From the NCBI RefSeq assembly GCF_003863365.1, contig NZ_RQXT01000043.1, positions 1-63,881 of the forward strand: a stretch of 63,881 nucleotides of DNA. The letters are read 5' to 3'. Positions 16,706 to 25,487 of the stretch are shown here, piece by piece. A program made the translations under genes and the position numbers. The notes beneath the pieces were generated by a model. That model saw only the letters and a list, made by a program, of their open reading frames with translations. It had not been told where the DNA came from and did no database searches. How positions within the stretch are numbered: the first letter of the stretch is position 1; the number at the start of each line of letters is the position of its first letter. This DNA is from Mesorhizobium tamadayense. Its GTDB lineage: Bacteria > Pseudomonadota > Alphaproteobacteria > Rhizobiales > Rhizobiaceae.

Positions 16706-18181
16706 GTGTGGACGAGGCCGCTGGCGCGATTTTTCGCGATGGCCGGCTTTGCCGTGGCGCTGGCGAGCTGCCAGATGCTCACGCCGCCGGACGTGCAGGA
16801 GTCCGGCTTCCAGCCCTCGGACAAGCCGATCACGGTCGACAATGTCGTCGCCAACGCCAGGCTCGCCGAGATGGCGAAAGCGCAGCATCCGCGGATTCTC
16901 GCCACCTACGGCGGCGAATATTCCGATCCGAAGCTCGAACGCATGGTGGCCAAGGTCGTCGGCAACCTGACGGTGGTGTCGGCCAACCCGACGCAGACCT
17001 ATCGCATCACCATCCTCAATTCGCCCAACGTCAACGCCTTCGCGCTGCCCGGCGGCTATCTCTACGTCACGCGCGGGCTGCTCGCGCTGGCCAATGATTC
17101 CTCGGAACTCGCGGCCGTCATCGCGCATGAGATGGGCCATGTCACCGCCAATCACGGCCTGCAGCGACAGCAGCTCGAGGCCGAGGAGGGCCTGGCGACC
17201 AAGGTCGTCTCCGACGTGCTCGGCGACAGCCCGACCGCCAAGGCCGCGCTCATCCGCGGCAAGCTGAAGCTTGCGCAGTTCTCGCGCAACCAGGAACTTC
17301 AGGCCGACGCCATCGGCATCAAGTCGATCGGCGAGGCCGGCTACGATCCCTATGCCGCCGGCCGCTTCCTGCAATCGATGTCGGCCTATACAGATTTCCG
17401 CTCGGTCAGCGGCGCCACCGATGCCAGCCTCGACTTCCTGGCCACGCACCCCAACACACCGCAGCGCATCGATCTGGCGCAGCGGCTGGCCCGTAACTTC
17501 GGGCCGCCGGGCGTCGGCACGCGCGACCGCGATGCCTTCCTCGCCGGCATAGACGGCCTGCTTTACGGCGACACGCCGGAAGAGGGCTATGTGCGCGGCC
17601 AGACCTTCCTGCATCCAGGCCTCGGCGTCTCGTTCTCGGTGCCGGACGGCTTCGTCATCGACAATTCGGCGGCGGCCGTGACCGCGACCGGGCCTGGCGA
17701 CATCGCCATCCGCTTCGACGGCGTGGCGATCGACAAGTCGGTGTCGCTGGCCGACTACATCCGCAGCGGCTGGGTCGCCGGACTGGACGGTGCCAGCGTG
17801 CGCCAGGAGACGATCAACGGCAACGAGGCGGCGACGGCGCATGCCAGCGCGCAAGGGTGGCAATTCGATATCGCGGTGATCCGCGCCGGCGGGCAGGTCT
17901 ACCGGCTGCTGACCGCCGCACCTTCGGCCAGCACGGCGCTGGAGCCGGTCGCGCGCTCGGTCAGCGGTTCCTTCCGCACGCTGAGCGCAGCCGAGAAGGC
18001 GGCGCTCAAGCCCCTGCATATCCGGGTGGTCACCGTCCAGGCCGGCCAGAACATGGGCACGCTTGCCGCCCAGATGGTCGGTGTCGACCGCAAGCTCGAC
18101 CTGTTCCGGGTGCTCAACGCCATGTCGCCCGGCGCGACCGTGTCGGCCGGCGACAAGGTCAAGATCGTCACCGACAAATAG
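16706..18181 (+). CDS. M48-family metalloprotease, predicted lipoprotein
   Basis: Predicted 491-residue zinc protease of the envelope. The N-terminus is a lipoprotein signal with lipobox LASC (Cys22). The M48 domain has HEMGH at 141-145 and the third ligand region ELQAD (Glu197, Asp201), preceded by NAFALPGGYLYVTRGLL. After the peptidase domain come a beta-rich region (about 295-430) and a C-terminal segment (VVTVQAGQNMGTLAAQMVGV) resembling a LysM fold, which may bind peptidoglycan. The start is a GTG; ATG 16739 is an alternative but would leave a very short signal sequence. Family members (BepA/YfgC, LoiP) act in outer-membrane quality control; a similar job is inferred here. Confidence 0.88.
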   Translation: MWTRPLARFFAMAGFAVALASCQMLTPPDVQESGFQPSDKPITVDNVVANARLAEMAKAQHPRILATYGGEYSDPKLERMVAKVVGNLTVVSANPTQTYRITILNSPNVNAFALPGGYLYVTRGLLALANDSSELAAVIAHEMGHVTANHGLQRQQLEAEEGLATKVVSDVLGDSPTAKAALIRGKLKLAQFSRNQELQADAIGIKSIGEAGYDPYAAGRFLQSMSAYTDFRSVSGATDASLDFLATHPNTPQRIDLAQRLARNFGPPGVGTRDRDAFLAGIDGLLYGDTPEEGYVRGQTFLHPGLGVSFSVPDGFVIDNSAAAVTATGPGDIAIRFDGVAIDKSVSLADYIRSGWVAGLDGASVRQETINGNEAATAHASAQGWQFDIAVIRAGGQVYRLLTAAPSASTALEPVARSVSGSFRTLSAAEKAALKPLHIRVVTVQAGQNMGTLAAQMVGVDRKLDLFRVLNAMSPGATVSAGDKVKIVTDK

Positions 18182-18268
18182 GGCAGGCGCCCCGTGTTCA
18201 GGCGGCTTCCGCCAGGAAACGGCTCGGCACTGTCTATTCGGTTGGCCCCGCGCACGCCAGCGCTGCTG

Positions 18269-20692
18269 CTATCCGTCAGAGCCGAGGCTGACGCCGTCAA
18301 AGCCGCCGGTGCTGCCGGTGTCAGTGGTGCCAGTGCTACCACCGTCAGTGGTGCCAGTGCTACCACCGTCAGTCGTGCCGGTGCTACCACCGTCAGCGGC
18401 GCCGGTGCTGCCGCCGTCAGTGCCGCCGCTGTCAGAGCCGCCGCCGCTGCCGCCGCGGGGCTCTGGATGATCACCGCTATTGCCGCGCCAGGGCGCCGGT
18501 CCGGTATCGTTCTGTACTGGCTTGACCGGTGTCTCGACGACCTTTGGCGTGGGTATGCGGACCACCTTTATCTTCGTGATTATTTTCCGCACGACCTTGG
18601 GCTTGCACACTGCGACAGTTAAGGCGCTGCGCGCGGGAAGGCCGAGAATGCTCATCGAATACATTTCCTGCCGTTCGATCCCGGCTCTGAGGAAAGCCAA
18701 GGCCCGGTCGGGATCGGCCGGCACACCATTGCGGCCTTCCTTGAAGATAACCGCGAGATCGTTGATGGCATTCACATGCCCCATCGCCGCTGCCTTCAGC
18801 AGCAGGTCCAACCCCTTGGCGGTATCGCGCTGGACGCCGAGACCATTGAACAAGGCGCGTCCCCAAGCAGCCATGGCGTAGGGGTCGCCTCTGTCGGACG
18901 CTTGCGAATAGAGGCCGTTCGCTTTCGTGGGATCCGTGCCTGTTCCGGAAGCGATGTTGCCGAGCTCGAAGACAGCCCGGACATGCCCTTTGTCGGCAGC
19001 ATCCTGAATGGCCTTCCCGGCCTCGTCGATCTTGCCGGACGCCAGCAGCGCCCGCCCGAGCTCGTAGTGGAAGCGCGCGACGTCCGGGTAGGCCCTCACC
19101 GCCGCCTCGCAGGCCTCCACCGCCCCGCCGCCGATCTCATTCGTCAGCCGGCCGGGGGCGACGCCTTGCAGGTCGAGCGGTTCGCCCGCGGCCTGGTCGC
19201 AGGGGTCGACACTTGGCGACAGCTTCATCGTCGCCGGCTTGGACAAGTTACCGGAACGGATTTCGAAGCCGACCTCGACGGGAGCTGCCGAGCCGATCTG
19301 CGGCTCGTAGCGCAAATCGTTGATCTCCTCGGCCATCAGGCTCGATTGAGGCGACAGGATGCGATCCGGGAGCGACAGCGTTCCGGTTGCCGGATAGCTC
19401 GCGAGCTTAAGGCCGACGTCGGGGTCCTTGGTTGGGAAATCCAGCTTCAACGGCACCGGCCCGACGCCGACAGGGATGCTGACGTCACGGTTCTCGATCG
19501 CCTCGACGGCGCCGGTGACGTGGAGGCCGCGCTCTAACACTTCCTGCTTCTGCTCGGCCTTGAGCGAGGCCATGATCTGCTTGCCCTCGGCGCCCTCGCC
19601 GTTCTTGACCCGCAACAACAGGATGCCTTGGGATTCGCCGCCCCAATCGTTACGGGTAATGTAGGCCAGCGTGTCCACTTGCTCCGGCGCGCCAACCAGC
19701 TTGGGCGCGTCCATCTTCAGGCGCGGCAGATCCTTGCCCTGTATCGCCTTGCCAGTCGCAACCGGCTTGCCGTCCAGCATCAGGCGTCCGAACGCCGGCG
19801 CCTTCTCGATGCTGACAGTCACTGCGGCGCCATCGACATCCACCGGTTCCGGCAGGCCCAGCGCGACGGGGCCGACGCCTGACGGCACGACTTTCTCCAG
19901 CACCGGCGGCAGTGCTGGGCGATTGGCGCGGCGCATCAGCACCACCTCGTCGATCAGCGAGGAGTTCTCCCAAGGAACCTGCTTGCCGTCGGTGGCTTTA
20001 ACCACGTCGCGGCGAACGGCAGCCATGACCGTGCGGATTTCCTGGTTCGGTGCCAGCGCGCGGCGGGAAAAGGCGGATGAAAACGGGCTAAGTTTGCCCG
20101 TGCCGTCATAGGCGATCGCACCAGGCCCAGTGGCGAAGGCAATGAGCGTGTTTTGCGAGCTTTTCACCTCAGCGAGCCCTGTGCCACTGGCAGTGATCAG
20201 CTGGTCCCTGAGCCAGTAGTCCTTGCGCGGAAACGGATTGTTGCGGCAGGCATCGAGGATGATCACCTGGATCTTCGATTTCGAGCGCAATTGCTGCAGC
20301 ACATCGTCGAGCTTGATCGCCTGGACTTCGATGTCCGCGGCATCCTTGAGCGACGCATCGACCGGGATCAGAAAATTTTCGCCGCCGATCTGCAAGCCGT
20401 GGCCGGAATAATAGACGACAGCCAAATCGGCGCCGTCCGCCGCGGCGAGATAGTTGCGGAACCGCTCCTCGAACTGAAGCTTGGTGACGTCCTTGGCGAC
20501 GAACACCTGGAAACCAGCCAGACGGAACGTCTTCGAGACATCCTCGGCCTCCGTGTCCGGATTCCTGAGAGCCGGAATGTTTCGGTATTCGGAATTGCCG
20601 ATCACAAGGGCAACCCTGCCATCGGCGTGAGCTTCGAACGCCGTGAAGCACACGAGGATCAAGGCTGCAAGAAGCACGCGGCATCGCAGCAT
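18269..20692 (-). CDS. Caspase-domain (C14) protein with Sel1-like repeats
   Basis: Predicted 807-residue exported protein. A signal peptide (1-23) is followed by a caspase p20-like domain (25-250) starting RVALVIGNSEYRNIPALRNP, with the catalytic dyad His98 in YYSGHG and Cys149 in ILDACRNNPF. Both residues are intact, so it may be an active peptidase. The middle (about 265-510) is a beta-rich region with no motif I recognise. Sel1/TPR-like helical repeats follow (about 560-690, for example ASDRGDPYAMAAWGRALFNG). The C-terminal 50 residues are a low-complexity tail of repeated GGSTGTTD units. The gene converges with the M48 protease gene. Role unknown; such proteins are often called orthocaspases. 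Confidence 0.87.
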   Translation of the reverse strand: MLRCRVLLAALILVCFTAFEAHADGRVALVIGNSEYRNIPALRNPDTEAEDVSKTFRLAGFQVFVAKDVTKLQFEERFRNYLAAADGADLAVVYYSGHGLQIGGENFLIPVDASLKDAADIEVQAIKLDDVLQQLRSKSKIQVIILDACRNNPFPRKDYWLRDQLITASGTGLAEVKSSQNTLIAFATGPGAIAYDGTGKLSPFSSAFSRRALAPNQEIRTVMAAVRRDVVKATDGKQVPWENSSLIDEVVLMRRANRPALPPVLEKVVPSGVGPVALGLPEPVDVDGAAVTVSIEKAPAFGRLMLDGKPVATGKAIQGKDLPRLKMDAPKLVGAPEQVDTLAYITRNDWGGESQGILLLRVKNGEGAEGKQIMASLKAEQKQEVLERGLHVTGAVEAIENRDVSIPVGVGPVPLKLDFPTKDPDVGLKLASYPATGTLSLPDRILSPQSSLMAEEINDLRYEPQIGSAAPVEVGFEIRSGNLSKPATMKLSPSVDPCDQAAGEPLDLQGVAPGRLTNEIGGGAVEACEAAVRAYPDVARFHYELGRALLASGKIDEAGKAIQDAADKGHVRAVFELGNIASGTGTDPTKANGLYSQASDRGDPYAMAAWGRALFNGLGVQRDTAKGLDLLLKAAAMGHVNAINDLAVIFKEGRNGVPADPDRALAFLRAGIERQEMYSMSILGLPARSALTVAVCKPKVVRKIITKIKVVRIPTPKVVETPVKPVQNDTGPAPWRGNSGDHPEPRGGSGGGSDSGGTDGGSTGAADGGSTGTTDGGSTGTTDGGSTGTTDTGSTGGFDGVSLGSDG
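18300..18440. repeat. 24-bp tandem repeat in the 3' end of the caspase gene
   Basis: About five imperfect copies of a 24-bp unit (read on the coding strand as GACGGTGGTAGCACTGGCAC plus four bases) encode the DGGSTGTT repeats. The two central copies are nearly identical. The frame is preserved because the unit is a multiple of three. Confidence 0.8.
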
Positions 20693-20836
20693 GGCTAATC
20701 CTCCCTGCTATGATCTTGTGACTTCAATAGACCCTTTGCCGCGCACGGGGTCTGTTAACGAATTCACAATCCGCAGATAGGGAGAGAAGGAAAGCGCCGC
20801 GATGGCTTTTATTGTTTAATCAGTATTGTATTTCCT

Positions 20837-21700
20837 TCAGGCGGCTTCCGCGAGGAATTCGGGGTTCTGCTTGACCAGGGCCACCTTCAGCTTTTCCATG
20901 GCGCGCGCTTCGATCTGGCGAACGCGTTCCTTGGAGATGCCGAGCGCCTCGCCTAGCGATTCAAGGGTGGCGCCGTCGTCGCTCAGCCGGCGCTCCTCGA
21001 TGATCCGGAGCTCGCGGGCATTGAGCGCGCCGAGCGCGCTCTTCAGCCAGACCGCGCGGCGCTCGACGTCGATCGTTTCGCCGACGACCTCGTCGGGGAG
21101 CGGATCCTCCGAGACCAGGAAATCCATCCGCTCGGCGGCGCCGTTCTCGTCGGCAAGCGGGGTGTTGAGGGAGCTGTCGGGGGCCGAAAGACGCGAATCC
21201 ATCATCGCCACATCGGCTTCCGGCACGCCGAGCGCAGCCGAGACCTCGCGGTAGAGCGAGGCATTGGAGATCGGCTCGGCGCCGTTGGCGAGCCGCGCGC
21301 GCAATCTTCTCAGATTGAAGAATAGCGCCTTCTGCGCCGAACTGGTGCCGCCGCGCACGATCGACCAGTTGCGCAGGATGTAGTCCTGCATCGAGGCGCG
21401 GATCCACCACGTGGCGTAGGTCGAGAAGCGCACCTCGCGGGCGGGCTCGAAGCGGGCCGCGGCTTCCAGCAGGCCGACATGGCCTTCCTGGATCAGGTCG
21501 CCGAGCGGCAGGCCGTAGTGGCGGAATTTCGAAGCCATGGAGATCACCAGCCGCATATGGGCGACGGTGATCAGGTGGAGCGCGTCCTGGTCGTTCTTTT
21601 CTCTCCAGCGTATGGCCAGGAGATGTTCCTCGTCGCGCTCGAGATAGGGGGCCTTCATTGCCGCCCGGACCAGTGTCCGTCCTGCCACATCCTCGATCAT
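20837..21700 (-). CDS. rpoH2: RNA polymerase sigma-32 factor, RpoH2 type
   Basis: Predicted 287-residue sigma-70 family protein of the heat-shock (RpoH) class. Region 2 reads RLVISMASKFRHYGLPLGDL and FSTYATWWIRASMQDYILRN. The RpoH box is present as QKALFFNLRRLRAR, and region 4 ends with LGEALGISKERVRQIEARAM. Rhizobia usually have two rpoH genes. The second copy is assigned here because the promoter matches the EcfG (general stress sigma) consensus and because rpoH2 of Sinorhizobium meliloti is known to be under such control. The paralogue number remains an inference. Confidence 0.9.
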   Translation of the reverse strand: MIEDVAGRTLVRAAMKAPYLERDEEHLLAIRWREKNDQDALHLITVAHMRLVISMASKFRHYGLPLGDLIQEGHVGLLEAAARFEPAREVRFSTYATWWIRASMQDYILRNWSIVRGGTSSAQKALFFNLRRLRARLANGAEPISNASLYREVSAALGVPEADVAMMDSRLSAPDSSLNTPLADENGAAERMDFLVSEDPLPDEVVGETIDVERRAVWLKSALGALNARELRIIEERRLSDDGATLESLGEALGISKERVRQIEARAMEKLKVALVKQNPEFLAEAA

Positions 21701-21771
21701 GCCGGCTCCTCTTGGAGATCGTTGCGCTGACGACGGTTGAAAAGACGCTGCCGCGCCCTACAACAGCCTGC

Positions 21772-21797
21772 AACGTGTCAGGCGCATGGATGGTTCC
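21772..21797 (-). promoter_or_regulatory. EcfG-type promoter for rpoH2
   Basis: On the minus strand, GGAAC (21797-21793), 17 bp, then CGTT (21775-21772) match the GGAAC-N16/17-CGTT consensus of the alphaproteobacterial general-stress sigma factor EcfG (RpoE2). It lies about 70 bp upstream of the rpoH2 ATG. The rest of the 305-bp gap to the divergent ABC binding-protein gene shows nothing further that I can support. Confidence 0.75.
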
Positions 21798-22005
21798 GTT
21801 GCGGCGGAGGCGCTTATGCAGCGCGCCAGCACGGTCCTGTTATCGATCCGGGACGTCTGCCTGCCGTGATCTGCATTGATTTTGAGGATCAGATTTCTGG
21901 CTGAGCCAATTTTTGAAATCTGGTTCCTTATTTCGCGAACATCTATCTGTCAGTTTGCGGCTCTCACAACGCGCCGGGCACCGGTCAAAACGGGATCACA
22001 GAAAA

Positions 22006-22779
22006 ATGAAATGGCTCAAATCGCTCCTCGTCGCCGGAACGCTGCAGGTTCTGGCAGTCACCGCCGGTCACGCCGGCGCCAATCTGGACCAGATCAAGCA
22101 GGCAGGCATCATAAAGGTCGGCACGGAGGGCACCTACGCACCTTTCACCTATCATGACGAAACCGGCGCGCTGGTCGGCTTCGACGTCGAGATCGCCAAG
22201 GCCATCGCCGAGAAGATCGGCGTGAAGGTCGAGTTCCTCGAAGGCAAGTGGGACGGGCTGATCGCCGGCCTCGACGCCAACCGCTACGACGCCGTCATCA
22301 ACGAGGTCGGCATCACCGACGCGCGCAAGGCCAAGTATGACTTCTCCGATCCCTACATCGCCTCCAAGGCGGTGCTGATCGTGCGCGGCGACGACACCGA
22401 GATAAAGACCTTCGCCGATCTCAAGGGCAAGAAGGCGGCGCAGTCGCTGACCTCCAATTTCGGCAAGCTCGCCGAGAAGAACGGCGCCGAGCTGGTCGGC
22501 ACCGACGGCTTCGACCAGTCGATCCAGCTGCTGCTCACCGGCCGCGCCGACGCCACCATCAACGACAGCCTGTCCTTCCTCGACTTCAAGAAGCACAAGC
22601 CCGACGCCAATGTGAAGATCGCCGCGCAGGAAGAGAACGCCGACTATTCCGGCGTCATCGTGCGCAAGGGCGATCCGGAACTGGTCGCGGTGATCAACAA
22701 GGCGCTGGCCGACATCAAGACCGACGGCATCTACAAGAAGATCGCCGACACCTATTTCGGCCGGGACGTCTCGCAGTAA
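22006..22779 (+). CDS. Polar amino-acid ABC transporter, substrate-binding protein
   Basis: Predicted 257-residue periplasmic binding protein of the family 3 (polar amino acid/cystine) type. The signal peptide is about 1-24 (MKWLKSLLVAGTLQVLAVTA). The mature part begins with the family hallmarks GIIKVGTEGTYAPFTYHDE and LVGFDVEIAKAIAEKIGVKV, and keeps WDGLIAGLDANRYDAVINEV and TDARKAKYDFSDPYI. The start at 22006 begins the signal peptide; an in-frame ATG at 21913 would add 31 residues that do not belong. A strong hairpin follows before the permease gene. The close match of its motifs to cystine-type proteins is suggestive, but the ligand is unproven. Confidence 0.9.
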   Translation: MKWLKSLLVAGTLQVLAVTAGHAGANLDQIKQAGIIKVGTEGTYAPFTYHDETGALVGFDVEIAKAIAEKIGVKVEFLEGKWDGLIAGLDANRYDAVINEVGITDARKAKYDFSDPYIASKAVLIVRGDDTEIKTFADLKGKKAAQSLTSNFGKLAEKNGAELVGTDGFDQSIQLLLTGRADATINDSLSFLDFKKHKPDANVKIAAQEENADYSGVIVRKGDPELVAVINKALADIKTDGIYKKIADTYFGRDVSQ

Positions 22780-22802
22780 GGCGCAGCTTGGTCCTTTTTG
22801 AT

Positions 22803-22838
22803 ACCGGCGGGCCGTCTTTGACGGCCCGCCGGTTTTTG
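22803..22838 (+). terminator. Attenuating terminator between binding protein and permease
   Basis: A 13-bp perfect stem (ACCGGCGGGCCGT with ACGGCCCGCCGGT) with a 5-nt loop is followed by TTTTTG. It lies after the binding-protein gene and before its permease. It probably makes the binding protein more abundant than the membrane parts. Confidence 0.85.
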
Positions 22839-22893
22839 CATGATAGTCGTTCGGCCAGAGATGGCCGCAGCATCCGGAAAGGAGAAGGGCTCA

Positions 22894-23574
22894 GTGCCGC
22901 ACTGGTTGCAATTGATGCTGGAGTCGCTGCCGACGCTGTTGTGGGCGGCGCTGATCTTCACCGTGCCGCTGACGCTGCTGTCCTTCGCTCTCGGGCTTAT
23001 AGCCGGGCTGGTGACGGCGCTGATCAGGCTGTTCGGCCCGAAGCCGCTGGCCGCCGTCGCCCGTTTCTATGTCTGGATCTTCCGCGGCACGCCGCTCCTG
23101 GTGCAGCTGTTCCTGATCTTCTACGGCCTGCCGTCGGTGGGCGTCCTGCTCGATGCCTTTCCCGCCGCGCTGATTGGCTTCACGCTCAACATCGGCGCCT
23201 ACACGTCGGAGATCATCCGCGCCGTCATCGGCTCGGTGCCGAAAGGCCAGTGGGAGGCCTCCTACTCGATCGGCATGACCTGGAGCCAGGCGATGCGGCG
23301 CACGATCCTCCCACAAGCAGGCCGCGTCGCAGTGCCGCCGCTCTCCAATACCTTCATCTCGCTGGTCAAGGACACCTCGCTCGCGGCGGCGATAACGGTG
23401 CCGGAAATGTTCCAGGCCGCGCAGCGCGTCGTCGCCACCACCTATGAGCCGCTGATCCTCTATGTCGAGGCGGCGGCGCTCTACCTGGCGATGAGCTCGG
23501 TGCTGTCGGCGCTGCAGGCGCGGCTGGAGGTGCGGCTTAACCGCTATGGCGGCTTCCTGGAGGCCAATCCATGA
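22894..23574 (+). CDS. Polar amino-acid ABC transporter permease
   Basis: Predicted 226-residue inner-membrane permease of the HisM type, with five hydrophobic helices and the docking loop around IGMTWSQAMRRTILPQAGRV. The conserved FRGTPLLVQLFLIFYGLP lies in the first half. A GTG start at 22894 is preferred because GGAAAGGAG lies 9 bp upstream; an in-frame ATG at 22840 would place 18 extra residues on the stem side of the upstream terminator. The stop overlaps the ATG of the ATPase gene (ATGA). Confidence 0.88.
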   Translation: MPHWLQLMLESLPTLLWAALIFTVPLTLLSFALGLIAGLVTALIRLFGPKPLAAVARFYVWIFRGTPLLVQLFLIFYGLPSVGVLLDAFPAALIGFTLNIGAYTSEIIRAVIGSVPKGQWEASYSIGMTWSQAMRRTILPQAGRVAVPPLSNTFISLVKDTSLAAAITVPEMFQAAQRVVATTYEPLILYVEAAALYLAMSSVLSALQARLEVRLNRYGGFLEANP

Positions 23575-24347
23575 TCGGCCTCACCGACATCGAGAAGCGC
23601 TTCGGCGACAACCTTGTGCTGAGGGGCGTCAGCGTCAGCATCGACGAAGGCAGCGTCACCGCGCTTGTCGGCCCTTCGGGCGGCGGAAAGAGCACGCTTT
23701 TGCGTTGCATCAACCTCTTGGAGATCCCGACTTCGGGCACTTTGCGCATCGGCGATGAGACGCTTGCGTTCCGGCCGGGCGGCAAGGTGCCGGCAATGGA
23801 CATCCAGCGGGTGCGCCTGCAGACCGGCATGGTGTTCCAGAACTTCCAGCTCTTTCCGCATCGCACCGCGATCGAGAATGTCATGGAGGGGCTGGTCACG
23901 GTGCTGAAATGGCCGCAGCCGAGGGCACGCGAGCGGGCGATGGCGCTGCTAGAAAAGGTCGGCATGGCGCACAAGGCCGACGCCTGGCCGGCAACGTTGT
24001 CCGGCGGCCAGCAGCAGCGCGTGGCAATAGCGCGCGCGCTGGCGCCGTCGCCGCGCGTGCTGCTTTGTGACGAGCCGACCTCGGCACTCGACCCGGAACT
24101 GGCGCAGGAAGTGGTCGACGTGCTGGGCCAGCTGGCCCGCGAGGGCACGACCATGGTGATGGCCACGCACGATCTGAGGCTCGCCTCCAAGATCGCGCAG
24201 GAGGTGGTGTTCCTCGATGCCGGTGTCGTCGTCGAGAAAGGTCCGGCCTCGGTCGTGTTCGACAGGCCAGAGCGCGAGCGGACCAAGCGCTTCATCGCCT
24301 CGCTGCGGCAGGAGGAGGCGCAGAAGGAAACCGGCGACGGACCGTAA
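23571..24347 (+). CDS. Polar amino-acid ABC transporter ATP-binding protein
   Basis: Predicted 258-residue ATPase of the HisP/GlnQ type. Walker A is GPSGGGKST, the Q-loop is in MVFQNFQLFPHRTAIENV, the signature is LSGGQQQRVAIARALA, and Walker B is VLLCDEPTSALDPEL, with the switch His in MATHDLRLA. It overlaps the permease gene by 4 bp and completes a three-gene importer (22006-24347). Confidence 0.92.
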   Translation: MIGLTDIEKRFGDNLVLRGVSVSIDEGSVTALVGPSGGGKSTLLRCINLLEIPTSGTLRIGDETLAFRPGGKVPAMDIQRVRLQTGMVFQNFQLFPHRTAIENVMEGLVTVLKWPQPRARERAMALLEKVGMAHKADAWPATLSGGQQQRVAIARALAPSPRVLLCDEPTSALDPELAQEVVDVLGQLAREGTTMVMATHDLRLASKIAQEVVFLDAGVVVEKGPASVVFDRPERERTKRFIASLRQEEAQKETGDGP

Positions 24348-24362
24348 TCCCGACGTCAGGTT

Positions 24363-24470
24363 TTAAAGCGCGTCGCGCTGAAACGGTTTCAGGCGACGCG
24401 CTTTAGGTCTTTGTTTTTTATGCATGTCGTTTTCGCAAAACCGCTGCACACTTTTGCGCGGCATGCATTA
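24363..24470. repeat. Dispersed two-hairpin repeat, diverged copy
   Basis: A 108-bp copy of a repeat also found at 37419-37521 and 63747-63850, with part of it at 52984-53048. It has a first hairpin (AAAGCGCGTCGC with GCGACGCGCTTT), the conserved linker TAGGTCTTTG, and a second hairpin around GCATG...CCGCTGCACACTTTTG...GCATGCATTA. This copy has diverged by compensating changes within the stems, which suggests that the structure is maintained. Confidence 0.8.
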
Positions 24471-24476
24471 GAAACG

Positions 24477-24504
24477 AAAAAACCCGGCGCAAGGCCGGGT
24501 TTTC
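24477..24504 (-). terminator. Terminator of carD (possibly bidirectional)
   Basis: An AACCCGGC/GCCGGGTT stem is flanked by A-rich and T-rich runs on the two sides, so it can work in both directions. It lies about 25 bp after the carD stop codon. Confidence 0.8.
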
Positions 24505-24527
24505 CTGAATTCGTTAGCGGGAAAAGC

Positions 24528-25109
24528 TCAGGCAGCTTCTTCCTGCTCGGCTTCCTCGTTGTCGGCCTTGGCGCCACGCTTCGGGCCCTTGTTGAGGTTG
24601 ACCTCGATAAGACGCACCGCCTCGGTCTCCGACATGCGGTTGACGGCGGCGATCTCGCGGGCCATGCGGTCGAGCGCGGCTTCATAGAGCTGGCGCTCGG
24701 AATAGGACTGCTCCGGCTGGTTGTCGGCGCGGTAGAGGTCGCGCACGACTTCCGAGATCGAGATCAGGTCGCCGGAATTGATCTTGGCGTCATATTCCTG
24801 CGCGCGACGCGACCACATGGTGCGCTTGATGCGGGCGCGGCCCTGCACGACCTTCAGCGCGCGGTCAACATAGTCCTCTTCCGACAGCTTGCGCATGCCG
24901 ATCGAGGTCGCCTTGGCGACCGGCACCTTCAGACGCATCTTGTCCTTCTGAAAGTCGATGACGAACAGCTCCAGCTTGTGACCGGCAACTTCCTGCTCGT
25001 CGATGGCCACGATCTGGCCGACGCCATGCGCCGGATAGACGATGAACTCACCGGTCTTGAACCCGTGACGGGCCGCGGTGGACTTCTTCTGCGGGGTGAT
25101 CGTTGCCAT
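24528..25109 (-). CDS. carD: CarD-family transcription regulator
   Basis: Predicted 193-residue protein that binds RNA polymerase beta through an N-terminal Tudor-like domain (FKTGEFIVYPAHGVGQIVAI) and DNA through a helical C-terminal domain, stabilising open complexes, as shown for other CarD proteins. The N-terminus has a short basic lead (MATITPQKKSTAARHG), and the C-terminus ends in an acidic Glu/Ala tail. It lies downstream of fdxA on the same strand but is separated from it by 378 bp, so it probably has its own promoter. Confidence 0.92.
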   Translation of the reverse strand: MATITPQKKSTAARHGFKTGEFIVYPAHGVGQIVAIDEQEVAGHKLELFVIDFQKDKMRLKVPVAKATSIGMRKLSEEDYVDRALKVVQGRARIKRTMWSRRAQEYDAKINSGDLISISEVVRDLYRADNQPEQSYSERQLYEAALDRMAREIAAVNRMSETEAVRLIEVNLNKGPKRGAKADNEEAEQEEAA

Positions 25110-25487
25110 TACGCCCTGAACTCCTTAGTTGTAGCGCCGGCATGGCGGCGCCGGCTGAACTCGTGCGATCGGCAGAAGCCGACCTTTAGCCGCACAAACA
25201 AGTGAACCCACCGGGATAAGCCGGGACCGGCAAATCGCACGAATGCGACCCGCCTGCCCCAGATCACTCTGGTCCCGGATTTGAAAAGCTCACCTTTCAG
25301 TGATTTGGGGCGTTAGCGCCATAAATCGACGTTGTGTCACCGGCATGTTTAGTTCGTGTAACACAAAAAGTCGGAAGAATCAAGGTTTTGCTGCGTTCGC
25401 TAACGCCGCATGCCATCGCTGCCTGTCAAGACAGTTGTTGTATCGGTCGCGTTACCCAGCGTCATGTCGACGAGGTCGGCCCTTGCA
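25110..25487. other. 378-bp non-coding gap between carD and fdxA
   Basis: No supported gene. It should hold the carD promoter and the fdxA 3' end. The stretch around 25136-25165 (GCGCCGGCATGGCGGCGCCG) can form a hairpin in the carD leader. I see no tRNA-like or riboswitch-like pattern. Confidence 0.5.

Noticed and set aside
18269..20692. A caspase-based phage-defence or cell-suicide system
   Set aside because: The protein has its own signal peptide and no nearby sensor, gasdermin or nuclease gene; there is no support for a defence role.
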